Assembly: GCA_039640505.1 (NCBI GenBank)
Contig: CP046865.1
Coordinates: 1,541,501 to 1,605,500 of the forward strand
Direction of reading: 5' to 3'
DNA from: Rhodobacteraceae bacterium Araon29
GTDB lineage: Bacteria > Pseudomonadota > Alphaproteobacteria > Rhodobacterales > Rhodobacteraceae
Length of the DNA: 64,000 bases
Below the pieces are notes generated by a model. The model did no database searches, was not told the origin of the DNA, and saw only the letters and a list, made by a program, of their open reading frames with translations. Below, piece after piece: positions 17,673-27,077 of this stretch (its first letter is position 1; each line of letters opens with the position of its first letter). Position numbers and translations under genes: made by a program.

Positions 17673-18065
17673 ATGGCGGGAAAGAAGGGTCAGAAGAAAA
17701 GGTTTTGGTCTGACGACGAGAAATATTCGATCTGTGCGCAGGCGCGGGTGGCAAGTATTTCTGTGGCGCAGGTCGCACGCCGGTATTTGATGAATGCCAA
17801 TTTGATCCACAAGTGGCTTCGCGACCCTCGGTTTGCCGCTGATGTTTCGGATGATGTTCTGGAGATTGATGAAGTGCCGGCCTTTCTGCCTGTTGAGATT
17901 GAGGGCGTGGCTCCATCCCTGGCGTCAGAGCCCCCACCGGCGCTGGAGGCTCCTCTGTCGGCGCAGCGGGTTGATATCACCTTGTCGGATGGCCGACGTA
18001 TATTGGTGGAAGGCGCGACGTGCTTGTCTGCTGTTGTGGCTTTGGTCGAAGGATTGATGGTTTGA
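17673..18065 (+). CDS. tnpA: IS66 TnpA (Orf1)
   Basis: A 130-residue helix-turn-helix protein ([20 protein letters not shown], then [19 protein letters not shown]), the IS66 Orf1 accessory. Its end (ISVDGRRI-like: [28 protein letters not shown]) is family-typical. The stop overlaps the tnpB start. ATG 17673 was chosen because the family begins with a basic stretch directly before the HTH. Confidence 0.9.
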   Translation: MAGKKGQKKRFWSDDEKYSICAQARVASISVAQVARRYLMNANLIHKWLRDPRFAADVSDDVLEIDEVPAFLPVEIEGVAPSLASEPPPALEAPLSAQRVDITLSDGRRILVEGATCLSAVVALVEGLMV

Positions 18066-18433
18066 TCCCGGTCCCGGCGCAAACGAAGATATGGCTGGCG
18101 GCTGGGGTGACGGACATGCGCAAGCAGTTTAATGGTCTTTCCGCACTGGCAGAAGCTGTGTTGAAGCAGGACCCGTATTCGGGTCATCTGTTTGTGTTTC
18201 GAGGCCGGTGGGGCGACTTGATCAAGATTATATGGTGGGACGGCCAGGGGGCGTGCATGTTTTCCAAGCGTTTTGAGAAGGGCAAATTCGTTTGGCCCAG
18301 TGCTAAGGACGGTAAGATCAGCGCGACACCTGCGCAACTGTCGATGCTTCTCGAGGGGATTGACTGGCGTATGCCAAAGCGGACATGGCAGCCTTTGGCG
18401 GCTGGCAATTTAACAACAAATTCAGCGGTGTAG
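18062..18433 (+). CDS. tnpB: IS66 TnpB (Orf2)
   Basis: The IS66 Orf2 accessory protein, about 123 residues. It has [49 protein letters not shown] and the C-terminal [15 protein letters not shown] at 18062 overlaps the TGA of tnpA (TTGA), the usual coupling. Its function in transposition is not defined. Confidence 0.92.
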   Translation: MIPVPAQTKIWLAAGVTDMRKQFNGLSALAEAVLKQDPYSGHLFVFRGRWGDLIKIIWWDGQGACMFSKRFEKGKFVWPSAKDGKISATPAQLSMLLEGIDWRMPKRTWQPLAAGNLTTNSAV

Positions 18434-18471
18434 GATTCCCATTTGTACGCCTATCCGCTATAGGATCGGCA

Positions 18472-19974
18472 ATGCTGAAAGACCTTGATATCACCCCGGA
18501 TGACCCCGCTGAACTCAAGGCCGTGAACCGACTTTTGGCGGCTGAAGTCAAGGCGCAAGCGCTGCAAATTGAGAAGCTCAAGCACCAGCTTGCAGGGCAT
18601 CAGCGGCATCGGTTCGGGTCAAAAGCGGAATCGGCTGACCAGCTTAATTTGCAGCTTCAGTTGGAAGAGGAAGAAACCGCCGCCGCGCGAACTGCACCGC
18701 CGGAAGAAGCCTCTGCCCCAGAGCCGAAGCAAATACCAAAGCGCAAGCCGCTGCCCCCAACTCTGCCGCGCAATGAGCAGGTTCTGAGCCCTGGCGAGAC
18801 CTGTAAATGCGGCGGCGATTTGCGCACCATCGGCGAGGACGTGACCGAAGAGCTGGATTATATTCCTGGGCGCTTCATCGTAAATCGCATCGTCCGGCCC
18901 CGGATGGCGTGCACGTGTTGTGAACGGATCGTTCAGGCACCGCTGCCATCGCGCCCGATTGAGCGCGGTCGGCCCGGCGCTGGTCTTTTGGCGCATGTGT
19001 TGGTCAATAAGTACGCAGATCACCTTCCGCTTTATCGCCAATCGCAGATATTTGGCCGCGAGGGAATTGATCTGGACCGGTCCACACTGGCGGGTTGGGT
19101 TGGTCAGTCCTCAAAGCTACTGGAACCTCTGGCCGATGCCATCGGGCGGCATGTTCGTCAGGGACAAGCTATTTTCGCGGACGATACGCCGATCAAAATG
19201 CAGGCCAAAAAGAAATGCGCAACCGCACGCATCTGGACTTATGTGCGTGACGGGCGGCCTTGGGCCAGCGGTGATCCCCCGGCGGCTTGATATAAGTTCA
19301 GCACGGACAGGCAAGGCAAGCATCCCACCGATCACCTTAGCCAGTACAAGGGATGGATCCATGCAGATGGCTACGCTGGGTTCAACGACTTGTTCGCCAA
19401 GGATGAGGTTCATGAGATGGCCTGCATGGCCCATGTCAGGCGCAAATTTGTCGATATCTTCCAGTCGCAGCAATCACAGATCGCCGAAGAAGCCATCAAA
19501 CGCATCGCGCTTCTCTACAAGGTCGAAAAGGCCGCCCGTGGAAAGCCGCCCGAAGAACGGGTCGCCCTGCGCCAACGCGACGCCAAACCGGTCTTTGATG
19601 AATTGGAAACCTGGCTGGATGCCCAGCTGAACCGCATCTCGGGCAAGTCAGAACTGGCCAAAGCCATCCGCTATGCCCTGGACCGAATGACGAAAATGCG
19701 CAGTTGTCTGAACAACGGCTCACTGGAGATCGACAATAATTCAGCCGAGCGTTCAATTCGCTGCGTGGCTTTAGGCCGCAAGAATTTCCTCTTTGTGGGC
19801 TCCAAAGGTGGAGGTGAGGCCGCGGCCATCGCCTATACCCTGATCGAAACTGCTAAATTGAACGGCATCGATCCCCAAGCCTGGCTCACATGGGTCCTCG
19901 CCCAAATCGCCGACCATAAAATCACACGTCTGGACGAACTCTTCCCATGGCGTTACGCTGCCATAGCAGCGTAA
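18472..19974 (+). pseudogene. tnpC: IS66 TnpC transposase with in-frame stop
   Basis: The IS66 transposase: N-terminal coiled leader (LKDLDITPDDPAELKAVNRL), RHRFGSKAES, a zinc-binding region (CKCGGDL ... CTCCERI), the DDE core ([24 protein letters not shown]) and the C-terminal [21 protein letters not shown] and WRYAAIAA. At 19288-19290 a TGA interrupts the frame (codon 273) where the family has Trp in A-A-W-Y; both sides continue in the same frame. The stop separates the first catalytic Asp from the rest, so no active transposase is expected. Confidence 0.88.
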
Positions 19975-20119
19975 CAGAGCTGACCAACCCGCGCCAGAGC
20001 CCCCAGACCAAACGCAGACTCATCTTGAGCTATCCGCTTCAATCCTTCAAAAAGTGTTCCCGTGGAGATGCCCATAAAGCGGTTAATACAAACGTTTCCA
20101 ACATAGGTCTCATGCTCAG

Positions 20120-20530
20120 TTAATCGGTATGCGGGCCAGAGAGGTCAGCCTTCGCTTTGATTTCTGCCCCTTCGATCACCTTGTGCAAACGCGGTGCGCG
20201 CGGGTCAGTGGCGGTGTCGACAATATGTAAATTGTTCGAGCGGACGCCGGGTAGGATAAGATATTTCCGAGACATGGAACTATCGTCGTGGCAGCTTGAG
20301 CAAGCATTCCAGCCCATGTGATGCAACTCATCACCGATACCTGGCATTTCCAGCCGGTGGATGACTTGCGAGTATGTTGGACTATCAGGGTCTACGTCAA
20401 CCGTTGCTAAATAATCCGGCTTTTGGATGCCAGTTCCAGTGTAAATTGCAATCGTGTACAGGAGCTTTTCGCGAGGAGCTTCTATTGCTTCTTGGGGACT
20501 TGAATACCCTGGACCACAACAATCTTTCAT
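20120..20530 (-). pseudogene. Selenium-binding protein (SBP56/methanethiol oxidase) N-terminal fragment
   Basis: The first 136 residues match the SBP56 family: CCGPGYSSPQEAIEAPREKL, YTGTGIQKPDYLATVDVDP, SQVIHRLEMPGIGDELHH and WNACSSCHDD. Bacterial members (MtoX) oxidise methanethiol. The family is about 460 residues; this copy stops just after the SGPHT motif, so about 70 per cent is missing. About 100 bases of unrelated sequence lie between its stop and the IS66 end. The ATG follows the stop of the CitE-like gene by one base, with GGAACTTGAG as ribosome site. Confidence 0.85.
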
Positions 20531-20531
20531 C

Positions 20532-21389
20532 TCAAGTTCCCATTCTATCCGCAATTGCAACGATACGATACATGTCGCGAAGGACGGGCTTTTCGATCAG
20601 CTTACCGTCTATCACAATGAGACCCGTATTCGCCTTTTCAAACTCAGAAATTATGCGCCTTGCGCGCGTAATTTGCGCCTCCGAAGGCGTAAAGACTGCG
20701 TTCAGAGCAGCAATTTGCTTTGGATGAACAGAACCTTTCCCAGAGAAACCAAGATCGCGAACACGCTCAGCTTCTACGCGCATCCCTTCAGGGTCATCCA
20801 AGTCAAGATATGGAACATCAATGACATCAAGACCTGCAGCTGCAGAGGCATGCACAACTCGTGAGCGTGCATAGACAAGAGCATCATAATTATTTTGGCA
20901 TCGCAATTCTGCGGCCATATCCACACCACCAAAAAACATTGCGTCAATGCGATCCGAGCATTTGGCAATTTCAAACGCGGACTCTAGGCCCTCATTGGTT
21001 TCGATAATCACGTGCAGGCGCGTCTCGTGGGCTGCTTCAGTCAGTAATTGATCAAGGATGATCACCTCATCAGGCGTTCTAACCTTCGGCATCATCAGAG
21101 CGGGTGGTGGCGTTTTGCTTGCAAGGATTGCATTGACGTCCTCAATCCCAAACCGTTCACGCATCGAGTTAATCCGCACGATCCTCTCGACCCCATCGTT
21201 GGCTTGAGGTTGTTCGAATAAAGCAAGTGCGTTTTTGCGCGCCTCAGCCTTGTCTTTTGGCGCAATGCCATCCTCTAGTTCCACACAGACAATGTCAGCA
21301 CCTGATGCCAAGGCTTTCGGATACATGTCAGGACGAAGCCCCGGCGTGAAAATGAAGCTACGGCGCGGACGTATGATGCGGTTTGTCAT
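20532..21389 (-). CDS. HpcH/HpaI (CitE-like) acyl-CoA lyase
   Basis: This 285-residue CitE/malyl-CoA-lyase superfamily TIM barrel has the start RRSFIFTPGLRPDMYPKALA, the metal-site strand DIVCVELEDGIAP, RIVRINS, LMMPKVRTPDE, HVIIETNEGLESAFEI, FFGGVDMAAEL and FSGKGSVHPKQI. These enzymes cleave L-malyl-, citramalyl- or related CoA thioesters. GGGGGAG precedes the ATG. The IS3 copy is inserted 36 bases upstream of its start, so its native promoter is lost or replaced. It is co-directional with the truncated SBP56 gene. Confidence 0.9.
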   Translation of the reverse strand: MTNRIIRPRRSFIFTPGLRPDMYPKALASGADIVCVELEDGIAPKDKAEARKNALALFEQPQANDGVERIVRINSMRERFGIEDVNAILASKTPPPALMMPKVRTPDEVIILDQLLTEAAHETRLHVIIETNEGLESAFEIAKCSDRIDAMFFGGVDMAAELRCQNNYDALVYARSRVVHASAAAGLDVIDVPYLDLDDPEGMRVEAERVRDLGFSGKGSVHPKQIAALNAVFTPSEAQITRARRIISEFEKANTGLIVIDGKLIEKPVLRDMYRIVAIADRMGT

Positions 21390-21498
21390 CTAAATTCTCC
21401 CCCAAAATTTTTCTTTTATCGTTCTGTCTGTTGTCAGGGTTTTTCGGACTGGTGAAGTGTTTTCCTAACGGAGGCTCTGGTTCAGTTTCTGTTTGAGT

Positions 21499-22479
21499 TT
21501 AGGCTGCAACGGATTGATGTTGCAAGCGTCGCTTCTGGAGTGTCTGTTTTTTGATTTCCTTTCTCATTTTCAGGATTTTGCTACCCTGCCCATAGTAGAC
21601 GTCTGCAGGCGTAAGGTTTTGTAAGCTCTCATGGTAGCGAGTATTGTTATAATGATCGACAAATGCGCCTATCTGCCTTTCAAGATCCCCCGGCAGGTAG
21701 TAATTCTCAAGGAGCACACGGTTTTTCATTGTCTGATGCCATCGCTCAATCTTTCCCTGAGTTTGTGGGTGATGCGGCGCCCCACGAACATGATCCATCC
21801 CCTTGGCGTCGAGGTAATCAGCGAGCTCTGCGGCGACATATGATGATCCGTTGTCACTCAGAAGCCGGGGCTTGTGTAAAACGGTTGCTCGATCGCACCC
21901 AGACACGTTAAGCGCCAAATCCAGTGTTTCAGTGACATCGGCAGCCTTCATTGTGGTGCAAAGTTTCCAGGTGATAATATAGCGGCTGTAGTCGTCGAGG
22001 ATGCTCGATAAGTAATACCAGCCCCAGCCAATGACCTTGAGATAGGTAAAGTCAGTCTGCCAAAGCTGGTTCGGGAAACTGGTTTTATCGTGGAACTCAT
22101 TGGCTGCCTTAATGGCCACATGAGCTGGGGCAGTGATCAAATTTTCAGCTTTGAGAATGCGATAAGCTGATGATTCAGAGACAAAGTATCGCTTCTCATC
22201 TGTGTATTTGACCGCCAGTTCACGCGCCGTCAGATCCTCATGCTCTAGCGCAAACGCAATGAAGCTATCTCGTACTTCATCCGGGATGCGGCTTCACACT
22301 GAACGAGGTCGTGGAGAACGATCCACCAGCGCGTCCAGGCCGCCTTCAACCCACCGAGCATACCAATCGTAATAGGTGCTGCTAGGAACCCCAATCATCG
22401 ACAGGGTCTGTTTGACCGGCAAGTGTGAGGCTTCCACGGTGTGGATGATTTCAATCTTCTCAGAGGCGGAATATCTCAT
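21499..22479 (-). pseudogene. IS3-family transposase OrfB with in-frame stop
   Basis: An integrase-catalytic (rve) transposase. The N-terminal HTH region (RYSASEKIEIIHTVEASHL, YYDWYARWVEGGLDALVDR) ends at TGA 22296-22294 (codon 62) where the family has Trp (R-P-R-S-V-W). The frame then continues unbroken through LWQTDFTYLKVIGWGWYYLS (first D), LLSDNGSSYVAAELADYL (second D) and HHPQTQGKIERWHQTMK (E). The start ATG overlaps the orfA stop (ATGA). Confidence 0.9.
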
Positions 22480-22850
22480 TCGTCGAACTCCCCATCCCCG
22501 AGCATGCTTTTTTTAAGCAGGCGGTTCTCAAGCGTTAGCTCCGCGACCACCTCTTTCAAGGCAGATGATTGCGAACGCAACTCTTTGACCTCAGGAGAGG
22601 ACGCCTGGCGTGCAGTATCGCCCGCCAAACGGTTCTTGCCAGCCTCCAGGAATTCCTTCGACCATGAGTAGTAAAGGCTCTCGGCAATACCCTCGCGGCG
22701 GCACAGACCTGCAATGCTTTCCTCGCCGCGTAGACCAGCCAGCACAATCCTGATCTTCTCTTCTGCACAATAGTGCTTACGCGTCTTACGCTTGATACCT
22801 CTGACCAACTTATCAGCGGCTTCTTTAGATGTTCCGGATCTCTTATTCAT
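22476..22850 (-). CDS. IS3-family OrfA (HTH transposase subunit)
   Basis: A 124-residue IS3 OrfA: HTH_Tnp_1 region YCAEEKIRIVLAGLRGEESI and LCRREGIAESLYYSWSKEFL, then a leucine-zipper-like coiled coil (LRSQSSALKEVVAELTLENRLLKKS). In IS3 elements OrfA represses and a frameshifted OrfAB is the transposase. It is preceded by AAGGAG. Confidence 0.92.
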   Translation of the reverse strand: MNKRSGTSKEAADKLVRGIKRKTRKHYCAEEKIRIVLAGLRGEESIAGLCRREGIAESLYYSWSKEFLEAGKNRLAGDTARQASSPEVKELRSQSSALKEVVAELTLENRLLKKSMLGDGEFDE

Positions 22851-23010
22851 CTTCGCTCCTTAACAGCTGCGATGAACCAGAAATCCTCCCTTGCTTAAAC
22901 CCCTAAATCTTTCCGGTACGCGCTGACCTCAGACACTCAGTAATGCTTTCATTGAAAGGGAAAGGCGGCTTTTTTTCTTGTGTTTAATTTTCACTGAAAA
23001 GGAGAAAGAA

Positions 23011-23205
23011 ATGGGTTGGCTGTTTTACCATAACCGCGTTGACGATGTTGAAGCTGAAATCAAAAAACTGTGCACATATGATTCAGATGAAGTGTCTCAA
23101 TTTCCCGTCTACATAACACATCATGGATCAACTTGGTACGCTGCCATAAAAACGACGTTTAAAAAGAAGGTGCGCGATAACTTAAGTTATGGGACGTGCG
23201 GCTGA
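23011..23205 (+). CDS. Small hypothetical protein (64 aa, MGWLF-type)
   Basis: ATG 23011 has an excellent ribosome site (AAAAGGAGAAAGAA). The 64-residue product begins MGWLFYHNRVDDVEAEIKKL, and STWYAAIKT follows in the middle. The start MGWLF and the S-T-x-Y-A-A motif recall a family of uncharacterised proteins in mobile elements that are about 160 residues long, so this may be a truncated member. No function is proposed. Confidence 0.55.
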   Translation: MGWLFYHNRVDDVEAEIKKLCTYDSDEVSQFPVYITHHGSTWYAAIKTTFKKKVRDNLSYGTCG

Positions 23206-23274
23206 TTGGAACGATATCCCCTCATAAGGGTTGGGTTTCATCCATATGAGTAGATATTAAAAAGCGGACTCTGA

Positions 23275-23838
23275 TCACGTCATTTCCGGCTGACTCGCCA
23301 TCATCTTTTCTTTAACGAATTCGGTGCGTTCCTCGACATTTGCGCACGGCAGCTCCACAAGTTTATACCCTGACTTGTCATAGACTTTGACCATTGCTTC
23401 ATAGGTTGCACTGGCTTCTCTGAAATTTTGTTTTCGTTCTGCGTCCCGGGCGTAGATTTTCTTCCAAGGAGGGGCTATGAAAACAGTTCTATTGTATCGG
23501 AACCGACGCGTAGCTTGGTGCATATATTCGGGAATTTCCTGCCCGATGGCCGTCAAGAACCCAAGCGGATCCAGAATGCCGCGATCGAAGGCAGTTTTTT
23601 GTGTCGGATCCGTTTCGCAATATGTCACTAGGCCGACTCCGAGTTCCATCTGGGCGTATGCCATCGGGTCCTTCCACGGCAGAACATCGCCTCCAATCAC
23701 TTGTTGGGTCTGGATGATCCTGCGTCCGCTTTCTGGTACGCTAGCAACACCGAGTGTGCGTAGAGCGTTGATCAAAGTGGACTTGCCGGATCCTGGACCG
23801 CCGGTAAGGATAAAGAAATTGTCACGCAATTCAGCCAT
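23275..23838 (-). CDS. AAA_28-type ATPase/kinase-like protein
   Basis: A 187-residue P-loop protein: Walker A FILTGGPGSGKSTLINAL near the N-terminus, VPESGRRIIQ, and FDRGILDPLGFL in the Walker B region. This is the layout of predicted ATPases of the AAA_28/NadR-kinase-like family, which are probably nucleotide or small-molecule kinases. It stands alone between the IS3 copy and an IS66 fragment. Substrate unknown. Confidence 0.8.
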   Translation of the reverse strand: MAELRDNFFILTGGPGSGKSTLINALRTLGVASVPESGRRIIQTQQVIGGDVLPWKDPMAYAQMELGVGLVTYCETDPTQKTAFDRGILDPLGFLTAIGQEIPEYMHQATRRFRYNRTVFIAPPWKKIYARDAERKQNFREASATYEAMVKVYDKSGYKLVELPCANVEERTEFVKEKMMASQPEMT

Positions 23839-23950
23839 GGGTATCGAGCCCTTCTAATTGGTCGTAGAGGCCTTGTGTTTCACTTTGGTATGTATCCTGC
23901 AAAATTTGATCCAAAAATTTACTGAAGCGCGTGTGCAGTACTAAGCCTTC

Positions 23951-24091
23951 GCCTGGCTCACATGGGTCCTTACCCAAATCGCCGATCACAAAATCACACG
24001 TCTCAACGAGCTCCTCCCGTGGCGTTACGCTGCAATAGCAGCGTAACTGAACCCATCGATCCGCGCCAGAGCCCCCAGACCAAACGGGTAC
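23951..24091 (+). mobile_element. IS66-family fragment (tnpC end and terminal repeat)
   Basis: The last about 30 codons of a tnpC ([20 protein letters not shown] ... WRYAAIAA, stop) and the IS66 right terminus ending in GGTAC (24087-24091). The sequence differs from the complete IS66 copy at 17588-20019 but matches the inverted fragment at 41007-41121, so both fragments come from a second IS66 type. Confidence 0.85.
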
Positions 24092-24120
24092 CCAACCTCG
24101 ATCAATAATCGCAGATCAAA

Positions 24121-24333
24121 TCATACCAAAAAAGAGGGGGTTGCCTTGATGCTTACTACAGAGCCATCATGGGAAGCGTGCTCTCTCACTTCACCGCCAC
24201 GGGAACGCTCAGCAAAGCCTTTCGCCTTTGCCTGAATTTCCGCCTTTGTACCGGCACGCGCGGATGCTTTCTGTCCACCAGCTTTCTGCGCTTTACAGCC
24301 TTTCCCGTCTTTAGAGATATGATAGTATGACAT
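24121..24333 (-). CDS. DUF2188-like small protein
   Basis: A 70-residue basic protein (YYHISKDGKGCKAQKAGGQK, GGEVREHASHDGSVVSIK). The two-strand/helix/two-strand pattern, with regular AxAKA spacing in the helix, is that of DUF2188, a small family of unknown function related to stress and mobile elements. It lies just inside the IS66 fragment, downstream of the ABC operon, on the same strand. Confidence 0.65.
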   Translation of the reverse strand: MSYYHISKDGKGCKAQKAGGQKASARAGTKAEIQAKAKGFAERSRGGEVREHASHDGSVVSIKATPSFLV

Positions 24334-24455
24334 CGAATCGGCTCCGTTTGCATCAGTTTTTTCGTAATCAGCAATTAGGCAGAAAATTGAGGTTTGACCA
24401 CGAAACTGAAGATCTTGTGCAAAATCATCAAGAACACGCCGGTTGGGCGAACACC

Positions 24456-25973
24456 TTAGTGAACCGCAGCGAACATAACCTCCTGTTCTGTCGCGCCTAC
24501 ACCTTCGAATTCCTCTACGATCTGCCCCTTTCGCGCCACGAGAATACGATCGGACATGCTCAAAATTTCAGGCAAGTATGAAGATACCATGATTACGGCG
24601 ATACTGTCTTCAGCCAGTTGTTCGATGAACCGGTGGATTTCCTTTATCGCACCAACATCCACCCCACGGGTAGGTTCATCGAAGATAACGACTTTCGGTT
24701 TTTGGACCAAGCCTTTGGCTATCACAACCTTTTGTTGATTTCCGCCAGACAACTCAACTACATTCGCATCCGGGCTGATTGCACGAATATTCAGCTTGTC
24801 AAACCAGTATTGCGACAGCTTTCGCGCTTCAGCATAATCAATCACGTTCCACAGTTCGGTTTTACTTACGAGATGGCCTAGCTGAATATTCTGCGTAATA
24901 GTCATATTCTCAAAGAAACCTTCGATTTTACGGTCTTCGGTTACATAAACTATGCCATCACGAACAGCCTGACGAGGTACCCTGTAACGCACTTCGCGCC
25001 CTTCAAATACAATGTTTCCTCCATGAAAAAGATCGCGCTTGTATACACCTGCAAGTACTTTCATCATTTCGGTTCTACCAGACCCTATAAGCCCGAAAAC
25101 ACCAGTAATCTGACCAGAGAAAATCGAAAATGACGTGTTTCGAACAGAGGCTCCCATCGAAAGGTTTTCAACGCTCATAATTTTTTCTTTTCCGGACCGG
25201 ATTATGCGGGAGTTCCCTCCCACATCCGCATATGCTGAATTGGATAGGTCCCTTCCGATCATCGCTTGAACAATGCGGCCACGGTCAAACTTACCGCATT
25301 CGTCATTGTCCACGATGCGCCCATCACGCAATACTGTGATCGTATCAGAAATATCCAGCGCTTCTTCTAGGGCATGTGAGATGAAAACCAAAGAAACACC
25401 ACTAATCCGAAGACGCTTCATCAATTCAAAAAAGTGATATTTTTCTTCCGGTGTTAGTGTTGCTGTCGGCTCGTCAAATATGATTACACGCGCCTTGTGA
25501 TGTACTGCTCTAGCAATCTCAATCATTTGGCATTGTGCCGCCCCAAGTGAGGAAACCAACTGGGTCGGATCTACATGAAAATTGAGTGATTGCAGGAATT
25601 GTTGTGCGGCTATATTTAATTTGCGCAGCCCATTAAACATGCTTTCATCTCCCAGAAATATATTCTGAGCAACTGTCATCGTCGGAACAAGACTGTTTTC
25701 CTGGAATACCATCGCGATACCACTATCCAGCCCTTCTCCAGGGTTGGCAAAGTGTTGTTCCGTACCATCGACAAAAAGTTGACCCTTGCTAAGAACATGA
25801 ACACCGGCAATTACCTTGGTCAATGTAGATTTGCCTGCACCGTTTTCTCCCAATAGGGAATGCACTTCTCCAGGCATCAGCTTGAAATTGACATCTTCGA
25901 TTGCAATAGCTCCCCGGAAATCTTTGGTTCCGTCGCGGATCTCAACAATCGGTATTTTTTTTACTGAATCCAT
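24456..25973 (-). CDS. Sugar ABC importer ATPase (RbsA/XylG-type, two NBDs)
   Basis: This 505-residue double nucleotide-binding protein of the CUT2 family energises carbohydrate uptake. The first NBD has Walker A LLGENGAGKST and Walker B VIIFDEPTATLT. The second NBD has the degenerate GLIGSGRTEMMK in place of Walker A, then VELSGGNQQKVVIAKGL and VVIFDEPTRGVDVGA. The degenerate second site is normal for RbsA-like proteins. It is the last gene of the five-gene operon, 3 bases after the stop of the propeller gene. Confidence 0.93.
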   Translation of the reverse strand: MDSVKKIPIVEIRDGTKDFRGAIAIEDVNFKLMPGEVHSLLGENGAGKSTLTKVIAGVHVLSKGQLFVDGTEQHFANPGEGLDSGIAMVFQENSLVPTMTVAQNIFLGDESMFNGLRKLNIAAQQFLQSLNFHVDPTQLVSSLGAAQCQMIEIARAVHHKARVIIFDEPTATLTPEEKYHFFELMKRLRISGVSLVFISHALEEALDISDTITVLRDGRIVDNDECGKFDRGRIVQAMIGRDLSNSAYADVGGNSRIIRSGKEKIMSVENLSMGASVRNTSFSIFSGQITGVFGLIGSGRTEMMKVLAGVYKRDLFHGGNIVFEGREVRYRVPRQAVRDGIVYVTEDRKIEGFFENMTITQNIQLGHLVSKTELWNVIDYAEARKLSQYWFDKLNIRAISPDANVVELSGGNQQKVVIAKGLVQKPKVVIFDEPTRGVDVGAIKEIHRFIEQLAEDSIAVIMVSSYLPEILSMSDRILVARKGQIVEEFEGVGATEQEVMFAAVH

Positions 25974-25976
25974 TTT

Positions 25977-27077
25977 CTATTTTATACTATTAAATTTCAC
26001 CAACACACCATCGCCTTTTGCTGCAGCGAAGATCGATTCCCCATTATTTTCAGCTTGTTCCACAATGCTGGTGACACCATGTACATTTCCATCAGCGCGG
26101 CTGTGCAAGCTTTCAATCGGTTGAAATTCCTCATTCAAACGTACAGCCAATCCATATGAAAACACAGGAGCCCATGGTTTCAATACGCCTAACTGCTTGA
26201 CCGCACCCCATTGCATTGGCTCATGAAAGCTACGGCCACCACGAAGGGTGGGCGCTACCCAGAAGGGCTTTTCGATATCACGCATCATTCGAGTGCGATA
26301 TTCTTTATCGTTTAAAACGAACTCCACCAGCTGGTTTCTGGGTGCGAATATTGCCAGCCATACGGATCCATCAGCATTTAGTGTCAAGGCACCAGGATAG
26401 CCGGGTAAACGGGAAAGGATAGTTTCAACTCCATTTTTTTTCGACTTCTGGCTGTTAGGATTGGACAAAGCACACAGCCTATGCTGCCATGCCTCAGTAA
26501 AAATAAGCCGGTTATCATTGACGCCAATAAGACCTGCAGGATAGGCTAATCTCGAGAGCAAAACCTTTGGAACTCCTCCGCCTGTCTCCCAAATCAAAAT
26601 GCTTCCACTGCTGCCTTTTGACATCAGATCAGCTTGCCAAGCTGATGGTGCGAAATGCTTTGATCCGCAAGCGATAATCAGATGAGTTTTGTCCCAGAAT
26701 AGGAGAGCTGTGGGGCAGAAAACATCTATTTGCTCTGTTACATCGTCTTTGCCTGAATCAAAGATCAATACTATTCCTTCGTTCAGACCAATTGCAAGTC
26801 GGTTCTCAGACCAGTAGGCCAAGCTGGAAATCTCAGAAGTGAACTGACGCACTGGTCTAAAGCCGCTGGCATCAACGCGTCCCAATTGATCTCCACTCGT
26901 GGCCCAAAGCTCGTCCAGACCGACTGTTAGATTATCAATTTCTGGAACTTCGACGATACGTTCCGCAGCATCCAGTTTTTCGTTTGGTTTCATCGGGCCA
27001 TCCATCACCGGCATGAGAATTGCTGCATCGCCCCGCCCGAGCACCCGGTTAAAGGTGGATTTTATTACTCTAATCAT
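25977..27077 (-). CDS. SMP-30/strictosidine-synthase-like beta-propeller
   Basis: A protein of about 366 residues with repeated strand pairs (LIGVNDNRLIFTEAWQHRLC, LPGYPGALTLNADGSVWLAI), typical of the strictosidine-synthase-like / SMP-30 six-bladed propellers. Their known activities are lactone or ester hydrolysis. It parallels the propeller half of the neighbouring fusion protein (F-x-E-x-W...R, then LPGYP-(G/D)-...-W-L-A). ATG 27077 has GGGGAAA upstream and overlaps the stop of the fusion gene. No signal peptide is seen, so it is probably cytoplasmic. It may process the imported compound, for example by opening a lactone. Confidence 0.75.
   Translation of the reverse strand: MIRVIKSTFNRVLGRGDAAILMPVMDGPMKPNEKLDAAERIVEVPEIDNLTVGLDELWATSGDQLGRVDASGFRPVRQFTSEISSLAYWSENRLAIGLNEGIVLIFDSGKDDVTEQIDVFCPTALLFWDKTHLIIACGSKHFAPSAWQADLMSKGSSGSILIWETGGGVPKVLLSRLAYPAGLIGVNDNRLIFTEAWQHRLCALSNPNSQKSKKNGVETILSRLPGYPGALTLNADGSVWLAIFAPRNQLVEFVLNDKEYRTRMMRDIEKPFWVAPTLRGGRSFHEPMQWGAVKQLGVLKPWAPVFSYGLAVRLNEEFQPIESLHSRADGNVHGVTSIVEQAENNGESIFAAAKGDGVLVKFNSIK

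Larger units (their letters stand above)
17588..20019 (+). mobile_element. IS66-family insertion sequence, inactive
   Basis: About 2.4 kb with the three IS66 genes tnpA, tnpB and tnpC in order. Terminal inverted repeats are recognisable: GTAACCGTCTGGTCT on the left (17588) and, reverse complemented, GTCTGCGTTTGGTCT on the right (ending 20019), each followed by CTCTG-x-CGC. I saw no 8-bp target duplication (TACACATC left, TCATCTTG right), so it may have been rearranged. tnpC has an in-frame stop, so it cannot transpose alone. Confidence 0.85.
21425..22935 (-). mobile_element. IS3-family insertion sequence (1511 bp)
   Basis: The ends are TGTCTGTTGTCAGG (21425) and, reverse complemented, TGTCTGAGGTCAG (22935). 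It has two overlapping ORFs in IS3 order on the minus strand. Partial copies elsewhere define the same ends: 12096-12299 (right end), 40725-41006 (left end) and a 26-base scar at 55406-55431. No clear 3-4 bp target duplication is visible. orfB carries an in-frame TGA, so the copy is probably inactive. Confidence 0.9.

Noticed and set aside
18472-22479. UGA read as tryptophan in this organism.
   Set aside because: UGA is the ordinary stop of many genes here (for example trmFO-neighbouring methyltransferase, tnpA, acyl-CoA dehydrogenase), so decay of inactive transposases is the simpler reading.
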